DNA from: CAIWKO01 sp964469155
Lineage (GTDB): Bacteria; Bacteroidota; Bacteroidia; Bacteroidales; CAIWKO01
Direction: 5' to 3'
Assembly: GCA_964469155.1 (NCBI GenBank)
Contig: CAYXXU010000014.1
Location: 1 to 60,505, forward strand
Length of the DNA stretch: 60,505 nucleotides
In this document: positions 34,570 to 43,869 of the stretch, one piece after another
How positions within the stretch are numbered: position 1 is the first letter of the stretch
Layout of the letters: each line of letters opens with the position of its first letter
The notes under the pieces: model-generated
Seen by the model: the letters and a program-made list of their open reading frames with translations, nothing else
Databases searched by the model: none
What the model was told of the DNA's origin: nothing
Program-made: the position numbers and the translations under genes

Positions 34570-36963
34570 TTATTGTGGTTTTGCCAGCATAAAAATAAAA
34601 GAGATTTCGAGTCCGGGTGATAAAATTCTTGTTCCTTTTCCGGATAGAATATTACTCTGTTTGATACGATAATTAGATCCTTTATAAAGTTCTTCTAATT
34701 GTTTTGATATAGGCATCAATGAATAATCACATCTGGCTCCTAATTTTAAAATAAATCGTGCATCTTTTCCCTCTTTTATATTACTAATAGGAAGATAAAC
34801 ACCCCCGGAAAGGTTGCCCCATAATACAAACCTGTTAACCTTGTAATCAGCATTTTCGTAGCAAGGTGCATCAGACTTGAAATTTAATTCATCAACATCA
34901 TGAATTTGAACATCCCACTGCGGATAATAGCCGGAAATATTATATTTACCTTCACCCTTAAATTTATTTTGCAGATTAATTGATGCTGTAATGCCAATTT
35001 TACAATAAGCTCCAACTCGATGAACTCTTGGTTGTCCGAAACTTAGAACAATAGGAATATCCATATAAAGTAGCGAAACATCCTCCTTGACATCTTTATA
35101 AGAACAAATGGCATTATATGTGTCATTATCAGCATCAGTTAAGCCATTTATGATTTCCTCATAATTCGAAAAACCTGCTTTCAATTTTAAATTAGTAATA
35201 CCCAGACCTAGTCCCAAAGAAACAAGGCCTAGTGGTTGCTCATAAATAATACTCAATTGGTTCGACATTGTATTGGTCTTATCCCAAATTCCACTTTTCA
35301 TTATATTAGTAAACAGGAATGGTAGGCCAGATGCATAGGAGACAGCTATGGAGGGAGCGGACTTATAATTGTCTTTTGCTTTACGGTTCAATTTGTCTTC
35401 CAAAAGTTTTATTTCGTTATTTGCTCGATTCAGAGAATCTTTTATTGGCTGTTGGACTGCTTTTAATTTAGTTATTTCTAAATAATTATTTTTAATATCA
35501 TCAGATAAATTGTCCTTTTCGGTTTGTAATTTCTTAATCTCGTTATTTAATGAGTCTACTTGTTCTTTTTGTTTTTCAGATCCATTGATATTGGATTTGC
35601 CTTTCTGAAGCTCTTTTATTTTTTTATCCTTTTCAGCTATTTGGTTTGTTAAATTTTTGTTTTTTGTTTCCAAATCGCTTACTTTTATGTACATGCTCGT
35701 TTTTTCCGTTTTTAACAGATTCAGGGAATCTTTTATGGGCTGTATACTTCCTTTTAATTTTATGATCTCTATATTATTATTATTTATATCAGCAGATAGT
35801 TTGTTTTTTTCCGTTTGTAATTTTTCAATATCTGCATTTAAAGCGGCAATTTGTTCATTAGTTCCACCCGTTTTGATCGCAGACTCCTGTAACGCTTTAA
35901 TTTTTTTATCTTTTTCGGCAATCTGGCTTGTTAAATTTTTATTCTTTGTTTCCAGATCACTTACTATTATTGACATACTTGATTTTTCTGATTTTACAAA
36001 ATTTAAAGAATCTTTTAATGGCTGGAGGCTCCCTCTTAATTTTAGGATCTCTGTGTTATTATTATTTAGATCAGCAGACAGCTTGTTTTTTTCTGTTTTT
36101 AGTTTTTCAATATCTTTATTTAGAGCGGCTATTTGTGTGTTATTTCCTCCGGTTTTTAATGCAGTTTCCTGTAAGTCTTTTATTTTTTCATCTTTTTCAG
36201 CTATTTGGCTTGTTAAATTTTTATTCTTAGTTTCCAAATCACTTACTTTTAAAGACATACTCGATTTTTCTGATTTTGCTAAATTTAAGGAATCCTTTAA
36301 TGGCTGGATGCTCCCTTTTAATTTAAGGATTTCGGTGTTATTATTATTTATATCAGCAGAAAGTTTGGTTTTTTCTGTTTGTAGTTTCTCAATATCTTTA
36401 TTTAGGGCGGCTATTTGTTCTTTATTTCCCCCTGTTTTTAATGCAGTTTCCTGCAACTCTTTTATTTTCTTATCTTTTTCTGCTATTTGACTTGTTAAGT
36501 TTTTATTTTTTGTATCTAAATCGCTTAATTTTAGGGATATGGTTGCTTTTTCTAATTTTACCAGATTCAGGGAATCTTTGACTGGCTGCAGGCTTCCTTT
36601 TAATTTAGTGATCTCTAAATTATTATTTTTTACATCAGAAGAGAGTTTATCCTTATCCATTTGTAATTTCTTAATTACGTTATTTAGCGAGTCTGTTTGC
36701 GTTTTATTAACATTGGGTCCCCCAACAGTACTTTGTAATTCAGCAATTTTTTTATTTTTTAATGCTATTTGGGATTGCAAATTGCTGTTTTCTTTTTCCA
36801 GGTCGCCGACTCTTTCGTATTCAATAGACTTAATAATATCAGGATCACCTTCAAAATATACAAGTTTTACAGATTTACCTTTATACTTGCCATAAACTGT
36901 TTTTTGCGCATACGTTTGTAAACAAACGAATATTACCAAAAATATTAATCCTATCTTTTTCAT
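34570..36963 (-). CDS. Exported coiled-coil repeat protein with predicted C-terminal outer-membrane barrel
   Basis: A 797-residue protein. Residues 1-19 are a signal peptide. Residues about 55-560 are almost pure coiled coil built from about five and a half near-identical 94-residue repeats (SDLETKNKNLTSQIAEKDKK, then QIAALNKDIEKLQTEK, then SADINNNNTEILKLKGS). The DNA unit is exactly 282 bases (landmark at 35643, 35925, 36207, 36489). The last 230 residues alternate polar and hydrophobic strands (PSIAVSYASGLPF, LGLGLGITNLKLKAGF, ARFILKLGARCDYSLM, LEISFIFML) and look like a small outer-membrane barrel. It could be a periplasm-spanning tether of the injection machine. No family recognised. Confidence 0.7.
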   Translation of the reverse strand: MKKIGLIFLVIFVCLQTYAQKTVYGKYKGKSVKLVYFEGDPDIIKSIEYERVGDLEKENSNLQSQIALKNKKIAELQSTVGGPNVNKTQTDSLNNVIKKLQMDKDKLSSDVKNNNLEITKLKGSLQPVKDSLNLVKLEKATISLKLSDLDTKNKNLTSQIAEKDKKIKELQETALKTGGNKEQIAALNKDIEKLQTEKTKLSADINNNNTEILKLKGSIQPLKDSLNLAKSEKSSMSLKVSDLETKNKNLTSQIAEKDEKIKDLQETALKTGGNNTQIAALNKDIEKLKTEKNKLSADLNNNNTEILKLRGSLQPLKDSLNFVKSEKSSMSIIVSDLETKNKNLTSQIAEKDKKIKALQESAIKTGGTNEQIAALNADIEKLQTEKNKLSADINNNNIEIIKLKGSIQPIKDSLNLLKTEKTSMYIKVSDLETKNKNLTNQIAEKDKKIKELQKGKSNINGSEKQKEQVDSLNNEIKKLQTEKDNLSDDIKNNYLEITKLKAVQQPIKDSLNRANNEIKLLEDKLNRKAKDNYKSAPSIAVSYASGLPFLFTNIMKSGIWDKTNTMSNQLSIIYEQPLGLVSLGLGLGITNLKLKAGFSNYEEIINGLTDADNDTYNAICSYKDVKEDVSLLYMDIPIVLSFGQPRVHRVGAYCKIGITASINLQNKFKGEGKYNISGYYPQWDVQIHDVDELNFKSDAPCYENADYKVNRFVLWGNLSGGVYLPISNIKEGKDARFILKLGARCDYSLMPISKQLEELYKGSNYRIKQSNILSGKGTRILSPGLEISFIFMLAKPQ

Positions 36964-36980
36964 ATGTGCTGTTTTAAATT

Positions 36981-39464
36981 TTATTTATCTTTTTCAACAT
37001 ATGTGAACTTTGTATTCCCTATAATAAAAGAGGTTCCGTGTGTAAGATTGATTACTTCTCCAACCTTTAAGGTTCTACCATTAGATAGGCTGGTACCCTC
37101 ATCTATTGCTCTGCAATATGGGCGGTCATTTTCAAGATATAATTCAACTTGTTTGTCTGCAATATCACCTTTTTCATCCCAATTAATTTGAATAACACAA
37201 TCAATAGATTTTCCGATAGTAACCTTGTTAAATCCACCTGTAACATTCATCCATTTATATATTGCTATTTCTCTATCTTTCATAGGGCCTTCAGTATGAA
37301 GGAAGAATTTTTGAGAAATAAAATGAACCACTGCAATTGCTGCTCCAAGACCAGCTGCATAAAACATATAGCTAAACATTCCTATGAGTTCTTGAGCAAA
37401 TGTAGACAGATAAAGTACAATAAAACTGAATAAAACGGAGATAATACCACCGATTAGTGCATTTTTAAATTTAATCTCGGTTCTAAATGAAACGGATATT
37501 GCCATGATGCTAGCAAAAAATAACCAGGGAATCCAATCCAGCCAGATACAATTTGAACTTTTACCGGAGATTATAATTATTATCGATCCGAGTAAAAAAG
37601 CGACAAAGCCTAAAAGACCGCTGATAAGAGAACGAATTAATAAATTCACAATCACTTTTATCGTCTTCTTACGAAACTCAATGTAATAGGAAAACATGAA
37701 AGTAAGAAAAATACCAAGAACGATACCGGTGAGTAAAAATGTAGGTATTTTACTTTGAAATTGACTTATTATATTTGGGTCAATACCTTTATCTGGTAAT
37801 ACATTATTTGCAATAGGATAAAATATTTTAGCTAAAAAGGAAATCAGACCACTAAACAAAGATCCAGAATATATGATCTTAAAAAACACCCAGGATAATA
37901 TTCCACCCCCCATACCAAAAATAATCCAGGGTAAATAATATGATCCGTTTCGTGGGTCTGTCAGCTGTTTTTTGTTGTAATAATGAATTCCCGTATTACA
38001 ATTCTTGCTCCCATATTCAGGACAACGATTTCTATTTTCTTCCCAACATTCCAAGTGAACAACATGTTTACACTTTGTCACGATGATGTCGCCATTTTCA
38101 AATTTCTTTTTATCAAAATAACATCTTTCATCAACCAATTCATTACCGCTTTCATCACCATGTCCTTTTCTGTAAGAAATTACATACTTTTTCTTAAAGA
38201 TCCTATAATTAATATAAGGAATAAGGATCTGCAATATTCCGTAAACGATAAGGATAAATAATCCCCCGAATAATAGACCCAAACCGATTGTTTTCCACAC
38301 AGATTGTGTATTTTGCTTCCCACTTTCACTTCGTTCAGGGACATAGCAAGGTGATAGGGGAGTGCAATAAGTGTATTCCTTTTCACCAAAGGCTTGCATT
38401 TTGCCTTTATTAATTTCAATTTGCAGAGTACTTGGATCACCTCTATAAGTTTTTCCGGCAGGATTGAGCAATACTAACCGATAATCTGCGCTAATATCAT
38501 CAATCGTTTTAAATATGATATTCTGTATCGAGTCAACAGAAAAAGCCCTATGGAATTTACCTTTCATTTCATTTTGAGTTCCCATATTGCATATAATTTC
38601 CATTTCATCAGCTATATCCTCTATTTTATCTGATTCCCCAAAATAAATACAGTGTATAGGGATATTAGGTATCTCTTTTTTATCGATTTTTTCTCTGATT
38701 GTTGAAGTTAGTTCAATTTTCTGCTTAAAGAATTCTCCGTCGCCGATAAACTCATCTCCATTCCGTACTTTTCCATTGGTAAGAACAAATAACATTTTTG
38801 GTGATGCAGTATCTTTTAGATCTTTATTATATTCTACATCTTGATAATATTTATGTGTTTCCTGACCAGATAATTCATAAATTTTTGCTAATATCGCTTC
38901 ATATAAATGCTTTTCCGTATGCTCTCTTTCAGACGCCTTGTCTAAAGAGTAGTTCAATTCCGCTACTGAAAATTCTACTGATGGGGTGAGGGAGGCATCC
39001 ATTAAAGAAAAATAAATTCTATTATTTGGAAGCAATTCTTTTAATTGTATGATAGCCTCTTTTTGTTTTTTTATGGCTTCCTGATCAATTGATGCACTTA
39101 CATCAATTAATACAAGTATAGAGATATCACCAATAATATTCTTATCCTTTAAATACCTTGATTCAATAAACTTAGGACTATATATACTGTCAAATCCGAT
39201 TTCCTTAATTCTTACATTAGGCTCCTTTATATCTCCGAAAATAACTTTTTTCCCATTTTCCGTCATTTTTACATCACAATACAGTGTATCATAAAACTCG
39301 GAATGGTTAAAAGCCACAAATTCCAGTTTTATTTTAGCATTTGCATCATTCCCAACCGGGGTTGTAACTTGCGATTCATTATCTTTACTTGAACATGAAA
39401 TTAAAAGTAATGAGATAAGTATTAGTACTGTTGGTAATTTCACGATTGAATAAAATCTTTTCAT
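36981..39464 (-). CDS. Seven-TM lipoprotein-type protein with VWA, RING-H2-like and FHA-like domains (candidate E3)
   Basis: An 827-residue protein. Residues 1-24 are a signal with lipobox (LLISC, Cys24). Residues about 110-335 are a VWA domain with the MIDAS motif D121-V-S-A-S. TM1 is about 393-417. Residues 448-489 carry a RING-H2-like pattern: C448-x2-D451-x13-C465-x-H467-x2-H470-x2-C473-x7-C481, then C489. Six further TMs lie at about 508-533, 574-594, 602-633, 641-660, 667-690 and 694-717. Residues about 738-825 resemble an FHA domain (VTIGKSIDCVIQI, then TSLSNGRTLKVGE, then SFIIGNTKF). Seven helices from a periplasmic N-terminus put RING and FHA in the cytoplasm. With E1, two E2s and Ubl in the operon, an E3 role is likely but inferred. 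TssR of known systems also has VWA, so it may be a remote equivalent. Confidence 0.75.
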   Translation of the reverse strand: MKRFYSIVKLPTVLILISLLLISCSSKDNESQVTTPVGNDANAKIKLEFVAFNHSEFYDTLYCDVKMTENGKKVIFGDIKEPNVRIKEIGFDSIYSPKFIESRYLKDKNIIGDISILVLIDVSASIDQEAIKKQKEAIIQLKELLPNNRIYFSLMDASLTPSVEFSVAELNYSLDKASEREHTEKHLYEAILAKIYELSGQETHKYYQDVEYNKDLKDTASPKMLFVLTNGKVRNGDEFIGDGEFFKQKIELTSTIREKIDKKEIPNIPIHCIYFGESDKIEDIADEMEIICNMGTQNEMKGKFHRAFSVDSIQNIIFKTIDDISADYRLVLLNPAGKTYRGDPSTLQIEINKGKMQAFGEKEYTYCTPLSPCYVPERSESGKQNTQSVWKTIGLGLLFGGLFILIVYGILQILIPYINYRIFKKKYVISYRKGHGDESGNELVDERCYFDKKKFENGDIIVTKCKHVVHLECWEENRNRCPEYGSKNCNTGIHYYNKKQLTDPRNGSYYLPWIIFGMGGGILSWVFFKIIYSGSLFSGLISFLAKIFYPIANNVLPDKGIDPNIISQFQSKIPTFLLTGIVLGIFLTFMFSYYIEFRKKTIKVIVNLLIRSLISGLLGFVAFLLGSIIIIISGKSSNCIWLDWIPWLFFASIMAISVSFRTEIKFKNALIGGIISVLFSFIVLYLSTFAQELIGMFSYMFYAAGLGAAIAVVHFISQKFFLHTEGPMKDREIAIYKWMNVTGGFNKVTIGKSIDCVIQINWDEKGDIADKQVELYLENDRPYCRAIDEGTSLSNGRTLKVGEVINLTHGTSFIIGNTKFTYVEKDK

Positions 39465-39474
39465 ATATTTATAT

Positions 39475-41130
39475 TTAAATTCTTTTTCTTCTAATCCATG
39501 CTTTCATTTCTTCAAGAGAAAAATAGTAGTTAGAATTTTCATCAAGAATAAATCCATCATTGTTACTTTTTAATATTGCATATAGTTCATGATCGTTTCT
39601 GTATACGATAAAAAATCTATAATTCTTAATCATTGTTTCATAACGGTTCAGAATATCATGATTATTTAAATCTGACTCAGCAATTAAACAACCACAAATC
39701 TGGCTATTATTATTAGTAATTAAACAGTTTTCTATGATGATATTTTGCCGGATATTATCCGCTGCTTGATAAGTTCCCATAAAGTAACCTATTATTCCTT
39801 TATTATTGGAATATATAATTTCATCAATATCGTTTATTGATTTAGCGGAAAATAAAATCGACCGGATAGTTGAATTTTTTATTGCCAATTCAAAATAGTT
39901 TTCTGTATTAGTATTATTTGCTAATATCTGATCTTCTGTATAATCTTCTTTTACAATCCTGCTCCACTGATATAACTCTTCCCATGAGAATGTTTTTTTG
40001 CAATCATCCTTATTGTTCATGAGCCCGTTCTTCTTGGGTGTAAAAAAGGCAGTTTGCCATTGAGTTGTATTAGTATCGATAACAATTGCAAGCATTCTGT
40101 TTTTAGCATCTGCTACGGCAACCTGTTTTTGAACAATTAGATCATGCCCTGATAAAAACAGACCTAATCCGGGATGAGAGTGCATCCAGGCTGTATGCTC
40201 ATAATCACATTTTGTCTTCTCGCTGATGTTGTTGAGAGCACTACCAAGTGATACACCAATTTTTTGTCCGAAATGTAAATCGTATTCTCCATATACCACG
40301 TCATCTCCTGGTTCGACAATATATTCCAAACTGATATTGTAGCAATTTTGATTACCTCCATCATATTCCCAGCGACCAATGATATAACAACCTGTTTCTT
40401 GTGTTCTATCGGGAGTTACTAGAAATTTTTTGAATAGGTCGTATATACTTTTTATTGCAGAACGACTAATAAAAATTTTATGGATTGCAGTATCAAAATA
40501 AATTTGATTCGCATCAATAGTATAATAATTTTTTATATCGAATCTTACTCCATCGAGCCCAACAGAATAATCAGGAGTTACATCTTCATCTTCGATAACT
40601 TCAAATTTATTTTCTGTCGGTTTTATCTTTTTCACAACAGGCTTTTTCTTTTTTGATTTTAAAATGATAATAAGTAAAATAATAAGGAGCAAACCTCCGC
40701 CAGCAAAATACATCCACAATTGAATTTCAAATTTGGGCGATTCTAAAAGATTAGTAATAATTTTTATTTCAATATCAGTGGGATTCGAAAAATCCTCGCC
40801 ATCTTGTTTGTAATATGTTATTACATCACCATTGCTAATAGTTCCTTTAGGAATTTTAAATTTTAATAGAGTCTCTTCACTTTCTAATAAATAGGCATCT
40901 ATATTATTATATTCTGTTGTTTTGATATCTGATTCAGGATTGTTATAGACAGATTCTAAGACTTTTTGGTTCCTGATCTGAATAATATTCTTGCAGTTTT
41001 TCTCTATAGTTAGTAGACCGCTGCTTTCATCATAACTCGCAGTAACATCCTGTGAAAAAACCGGATTAACGCCACATAATTTATGAGCTACAAGAATAAT
41101 GACGAAGAAACGAAAATAATATCTAATCAT
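39475..41130 (-). CDS. Inner-membrane-anchored JAMM (MPN) metallopeptidase, deubiquitinase-like
   Basis: A 551-residue protein: signal peptide (about 1-26), periplasmic domain (about 27-133), one TM helix (about 136-158, followed by SKKKKP), then a cytoplasmic JAMM/MPN domain (about 195-370). The zinc site is complete: Glu245 in QETGCYIIG, H317-S-H319-P in TAWMHSHPGLGLF, Ser327 and Asp330 in LSGHD. JAMM enzymes cleave isopeptide or peptide bonds next to the C-terminal Gly of ubiquitin-like proteins. The Ubl in this operon ends GG-HK and so would need trimming, which this enzyme could do, besides removing conjugates. The last 150 residues form a further domain. It lies between the coiled-coil/TM gene (4 bases) and the VWA/RING gene (10 bases). 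Confidence 0.85.
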   Translation of the reverse strand: MIRYYFRFFVIILVAHKLCGVNPVFSQDVTASYDESSGLLTIEKNCKNIIQIRNQKVLESVYNNPESDIKTTEYNNIDAYLLESEETLLKFKIPKGTISNGDVITYYKQDGEDFSNPTDIEIKIITNLLESPKFEIQLWMYFAGGGLLLIILLIIILKSKKKKPVVKKIKPTENKFEVIEDEDVTPDYSVGLDGVRFDIKNYYTIDANQIYFDTAIHKIFISRSAIKSIYDLFKKFLVTPDRTQETGCYIIGRWEYDGGNQNCYNISLEYIVEPGDDVVYGEYDLHFGQKIGVSLGSALNNISEKTKCDYEHTAWMHSHPGLGLFLSGHDLIVQKQVAVADAKNRMLAIVIDTNTTQWQTAFFTPKKNGLMNNKDDCKKTFSWEELYQWSRIVKEDYTEDQILANNTNTENYFELAIKNSTIRSILFSAKSINDIDEIIYSNNKGIIGYFMGTYQAADNIRQNIIIENCLITNNNSQICGCLIAESDLNNHDILNRYETMIKNYRFFIVYRNDHELYAILKSNNDGFILDENSNYYFSLEEMKAWIRRKRI

Positions 41131-41134
41131 ACTT

Positions 41135-41914
41135 TTAAATTTCAGGTGTATTATCTTTAGGTTTTTTGACAGTTTTTAACATTTGTTTACTCTTAATAAT
41201 ATTATATATCATAACAGCAAAAAAGATCATGGCGAATAGAATGGCAATTTTTGTAATAATACCCCAAATGTCTTTTTTAGGCTCAATATATAGCCTATTA
41301 ATATATTCCTTTATTTGTTTACTTGAATCGCATAGTTCTTGCAAATCTGATTCGTTTTTTATGAAATCATCATTTTCGCTACATAATGCTTCTAATTTGG
41401 CGTTGAGTTGAAGTAATTGCTCTCCCTGTTTCAGCATTTGAAGAGAATCTCTATATTTATTTTTCACATACAAACCACCCTGGATTTTCATTTTTCTATA
41501 ATCTGAAAGAAAAATGTTAAGTTTATTTTTTAATTCAGTTTTTTTTAATTCTTTTACCCCGCCCTCTTGTAAATCTTTAATTTTCTTTTCAATTTTTAAT
41601 TGTAAGTCAACACACTTGTCATATATGCTTCCTAAATTATCATTATTCTCTATTGTAGAGAAATACACCTTACTATAATTTTCAAATTTATCGTTGGTTT
41701 TTTTTATATCTGCCTTAAGATTGTCATCAACAGTCGAAATTTCATTTAATGATGTTTCAATTGCCTCATAATCTCCCTTGTATTTATTTAGTTTACTTTC
41801 AATTTCATCAACAATGGCAGGATCATCTGATCTTTGGCAAATGGCATCATTACTGATTAATAAAAATGACAGGTTTATAAAAATTATTATAAAAAGTATT
41901 TGCGATTTATTCAT
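41135..41914 (-). CDS. Periplasmic coiled-coil protein with C-terminal membrane anchor
   Basis: A 259-residue protein with a signal peptide (about 1-26, ending AICQ), a long helical region with coiled-coil heptads (about 35-205), and a C-terminal membrane helix (about 218-240, IITKIAILFAMIFFAVMIY) followed by a Lys-rich tail (KKPKDN). The predicted topology is periplasmic body and short cytoplasmic tail. I do not recognise the family. The topology resembles what is expected of a T6SS membrane-complex coiled-coil component (TssO-like in function), but this is only an analogy. It lies 4 bases upstream of the JAMM gene. Confidence 0.65.
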   Translation of the reverse strand: MNKSQILFIIIFINLSFLLISNDAICQRSDDPAIVDEIESKLNKYKGDYEAIETSLNEISTVDDNLKADIKKTNDKFENYSKVYFSTIENNDNLGSIYDKCVDLQLKIEKKIKDLQEGGVKELKKTELKNKLNIFLSDYRKMKIQGGLYVKNKYRDSLQMLKQGEQLLQLNAKLEALCSENDDFIKNESDLQELCDSSKQIKEYINRLYIEPKKDIWGIITKIAILFAMIFFAVMIYNIIKSKQMLKTVKKPKDNTPEI

Positions 41915-41973
41915 TTTTATTTTGTCTTAAAATTTAACCGATCAATAATTACTTTAATAGTTCTTTGTTTGCT

Positions 41974-43164
41974 TTATTTTTTAAATTTTATACGATAAAA
42001 ATCAACGGCTCCATAATAACTATCAATAGCATCCTGAACTTTTTTATTGTTTTTACAGAATGGGCCATATTTATTAACCTTGGAGTTTATATTTTTTATA
42101 ATATTTTCTATTTCACTGACATCTGTTTTTTTATCGATATCCCATTTTGTCACAAGTTTATTTATTTTGACTGCTGCCTGATTAAGTTCGGAAGGATCCA
42201 GCAAACATGTCATACCATCGCTATATTTCGTAATTCTTTCAACCCAAGAATAATATTCATCGACATTTGACAATAAAGTACTGCATAATGAATTGCCATA
42301 CAAACCACGAATGTTTGAGTTTTTGTCTTGTATGACAACTCTTGATTTTATTTGATCACATTCTCTTTTATTTTTTTCTGTTCTGGCACGTTCTAAATCA
42401 TTATAAACACTTTTTAAATTCTCTATTAAACTATCAACTTCTTTTAAAGCATTTATTTCATCAACACAAGGGTCTCTTTGAAGCTTGATATTAATTAAAG
42501 GGCCATCTGAAATATATTCAAGTTCCAGTTTTTTGCTACTTGCTGATGATTTTCCCTTACTTATGACAGGAACAAAACCGAAAAATCTTATATCAACAAC
42601 ATTTGCTTTATTCAGAACTTTAAAAGACAATGATAGTTTTAAATTCAAGGAATCCATTATATTTATATCAAACATCTCATTTTGAAGTATTGATTGCTTA
42701 TCCTTCGATCCTCCAGCCATACATTTAACTGTATCGGGAACAATATATCCAGAAAATTCACAATTTCGGTAGGAAATAGGATACAATTCGGTTATTTTCA
42801 CTTCTTTGATTTGTTTTTTTAAATGACTGTTTAAAGAAATCTTTACATGGTATTTGTTTTTAAAATCTTTTTGAAATTTCCCAAGATTAGTTAAAAGGAA
42901 ACCATTATCTTTCGGTGGAATCCAAAGCAGATTATAATTAGATTGCCTTTTGCTGCTAATCAAAGCTGTTATAGTTTCTTCTGTCTGATTGTATACTAAA
43001 GTCAGTTCCATATCAACTGTATCACATTTCTTATGTGAATATTTATAGGGCTTTAATTTCAGGGAAATTGTGGTATCTTTTTGGTGTTTCAATATAAAAT
43101 TTGTCTGAGCATTAACCATTAAGGTACAAACACAAACACACAATAACGTAACAATTTTTTTCAT
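41974..43164 (-). CDS. Exported protein of unknown function in the Ubl/T6SS operon
   Basis: A 396-residue protein with a clear signal peptide (about 1-19, ending MVNAQ) and no membrane anchor. The N-terminal two thirds are beta-rich (TISLKLKPYKYSHKK, then IRFFGFVPVISKGK); the C-terminal third is helical (VDEINALKEVDSLIENLKSV, then DVSEIENIIKNINSK). Several Cys residues (SYRNCEF, VKCMAGG, RDPCVDE, RECDQIK, CSTLL, GMTCLLD, FCKN) could form disulphides in the periplasm. No family is recognised. It begins 2 bases after the second E2 gene, so it is in the same operon and probably part of the envelope side of the machine. Confidence 0.6.
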   Translation of the reverse strand: MKKIVTLLCVCVCTLMVNAQTNFILKHQKDTTISLKLKPYKYSHKKCDTVDMELTLVYNQTEETITALISSKRQSNYNLLWIPPKDNGFLLTNLGKFQKDFKNKYHVKISLNSHLKKQIKEVKITELYPISYRNCEFSGYIVPDTVKCMAGGSKDKQSILQNEMFDINIMDSLNLKLSLSFKVLNKANVVDIRFFGFVPVISKGKSSASSKKLELEYISDGPLINIKLQRDPCVDEINALKEVDSLIENLKSVYNDLERARTEKNKRECDQIKSRVVIQDKNSNIRGLYGNSLCSTLLSNVDEYYSWVERITKYSDGMTCLLDPSELNQAAVKINKLVTKWDIDKKTDVSEIENIIKNINSKVNKYGPFCKNNKKVQDAIDSYYGAVDFYRIKFKK

Positions 43165-43166
43165 AA

Positions 43167-43769
43167 CTAAATGGTTTTATTTGTTTTTAAATCATCTATC
43201 CAGCCTTTTGGTTCTGCCTGGTTAACAACCCATTCGGCTACTCTTTCATCCTCTGGATAGGGGGGCTCTTCAACAGAAGCGTGATATTTCTCATATTTAA
43301 GGTATGCGGCAACTCTGTTAATATACATAGCTAAATCTGTATATGTGCCGGAAGCTTGTTCGTTAAGACATACTTTTCCTGCAAAATCACCATAAAAGCG
43401 TATATTGGGGTGCCAGGGATGAGGAATTTTTTGTCCTGAGACGTTTTTGGTCAGAAATTTATAAACTAACTTGCTACCCACAGTTGGATAATTATTGGGA
43501 ATAATAATCTGCATTATAAACTTTTCGGCAAAAACAGGATATTCAAATCCATTTTTATCTTTTTCTTTAATACCGCAAAAAGATTTGATATTGAATGCAA
43601 TTTCGAATATAACAGGAATTCCGTCCGCATTTCTTTCGACTATGGAATATGAAATCTCATCACTATTTCTCAACCTAATATCAATTGTTTCCCATTCCCA
43701 TAATATGCGGGCATTCCTGTGAACAAGATTCTTTTTTTTAATTTCTTCAATTTCCTGTATCATATCCAA
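43167..43769 (-). CDS. E2-like ubiquitin-conjugating enzyme, paralogue 2
   Basis: A 200-residue UBC-fold protein. Conserved features: IIIPNNYPTVGSKLVYKFL (the Y-P strand of E2s), HPWHPNIRF with the HPN motif (H120-P-N122), the catalytic Cys134 in GKVCLNE, followed by helices and PPYPEDERVAEWV, the usual Pro-rich stretch and final helix. It would accept the Ubl from E1 as a thioester. It is about half identical to the neighbouring E2 paralogue 1. Some 100 bases separate them, and it is followed after 2 bases by the exported unknown protein. Having a full HPN triad and Cys suggests it is active. Confidence 0.85.
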   Translation of the reverse strand: MDMIQEIEEIKKKNLVHRNARILWEWETIDIRLRNSDEISYSIVERNADGIPVIFEIAFNIKSFCGIKEKDKNGFEYPVFAEKFIMQIIIPNNYPTVGSKLVYKFLTKNVSGQKIPHPWHPNIRFYGDFAGKVCLNEQASGTYTDLAMYINRVAAYLKYEKYHASVEEPPYPEDERVAEWVVNQAEPKGWIDDLKTNKTI

Positions 43770-43869
43770 TACTATTTCTGCTTTATGAAAAAGAGAAAGA
43801 TATTATAGACTTTTTTTCCCATTTTAAAAAAAAGGATCTCGCCATCGTGTCCTATTATTAATTATGGTA

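Noticed and set aside
35657..36490. A 277-codon plus-strand repeat frame
   Set aside because: Antisense of the 94-residue coiled-coil repeats; hydrophobic only because it is the complement of Lys/Glu-rich codons.
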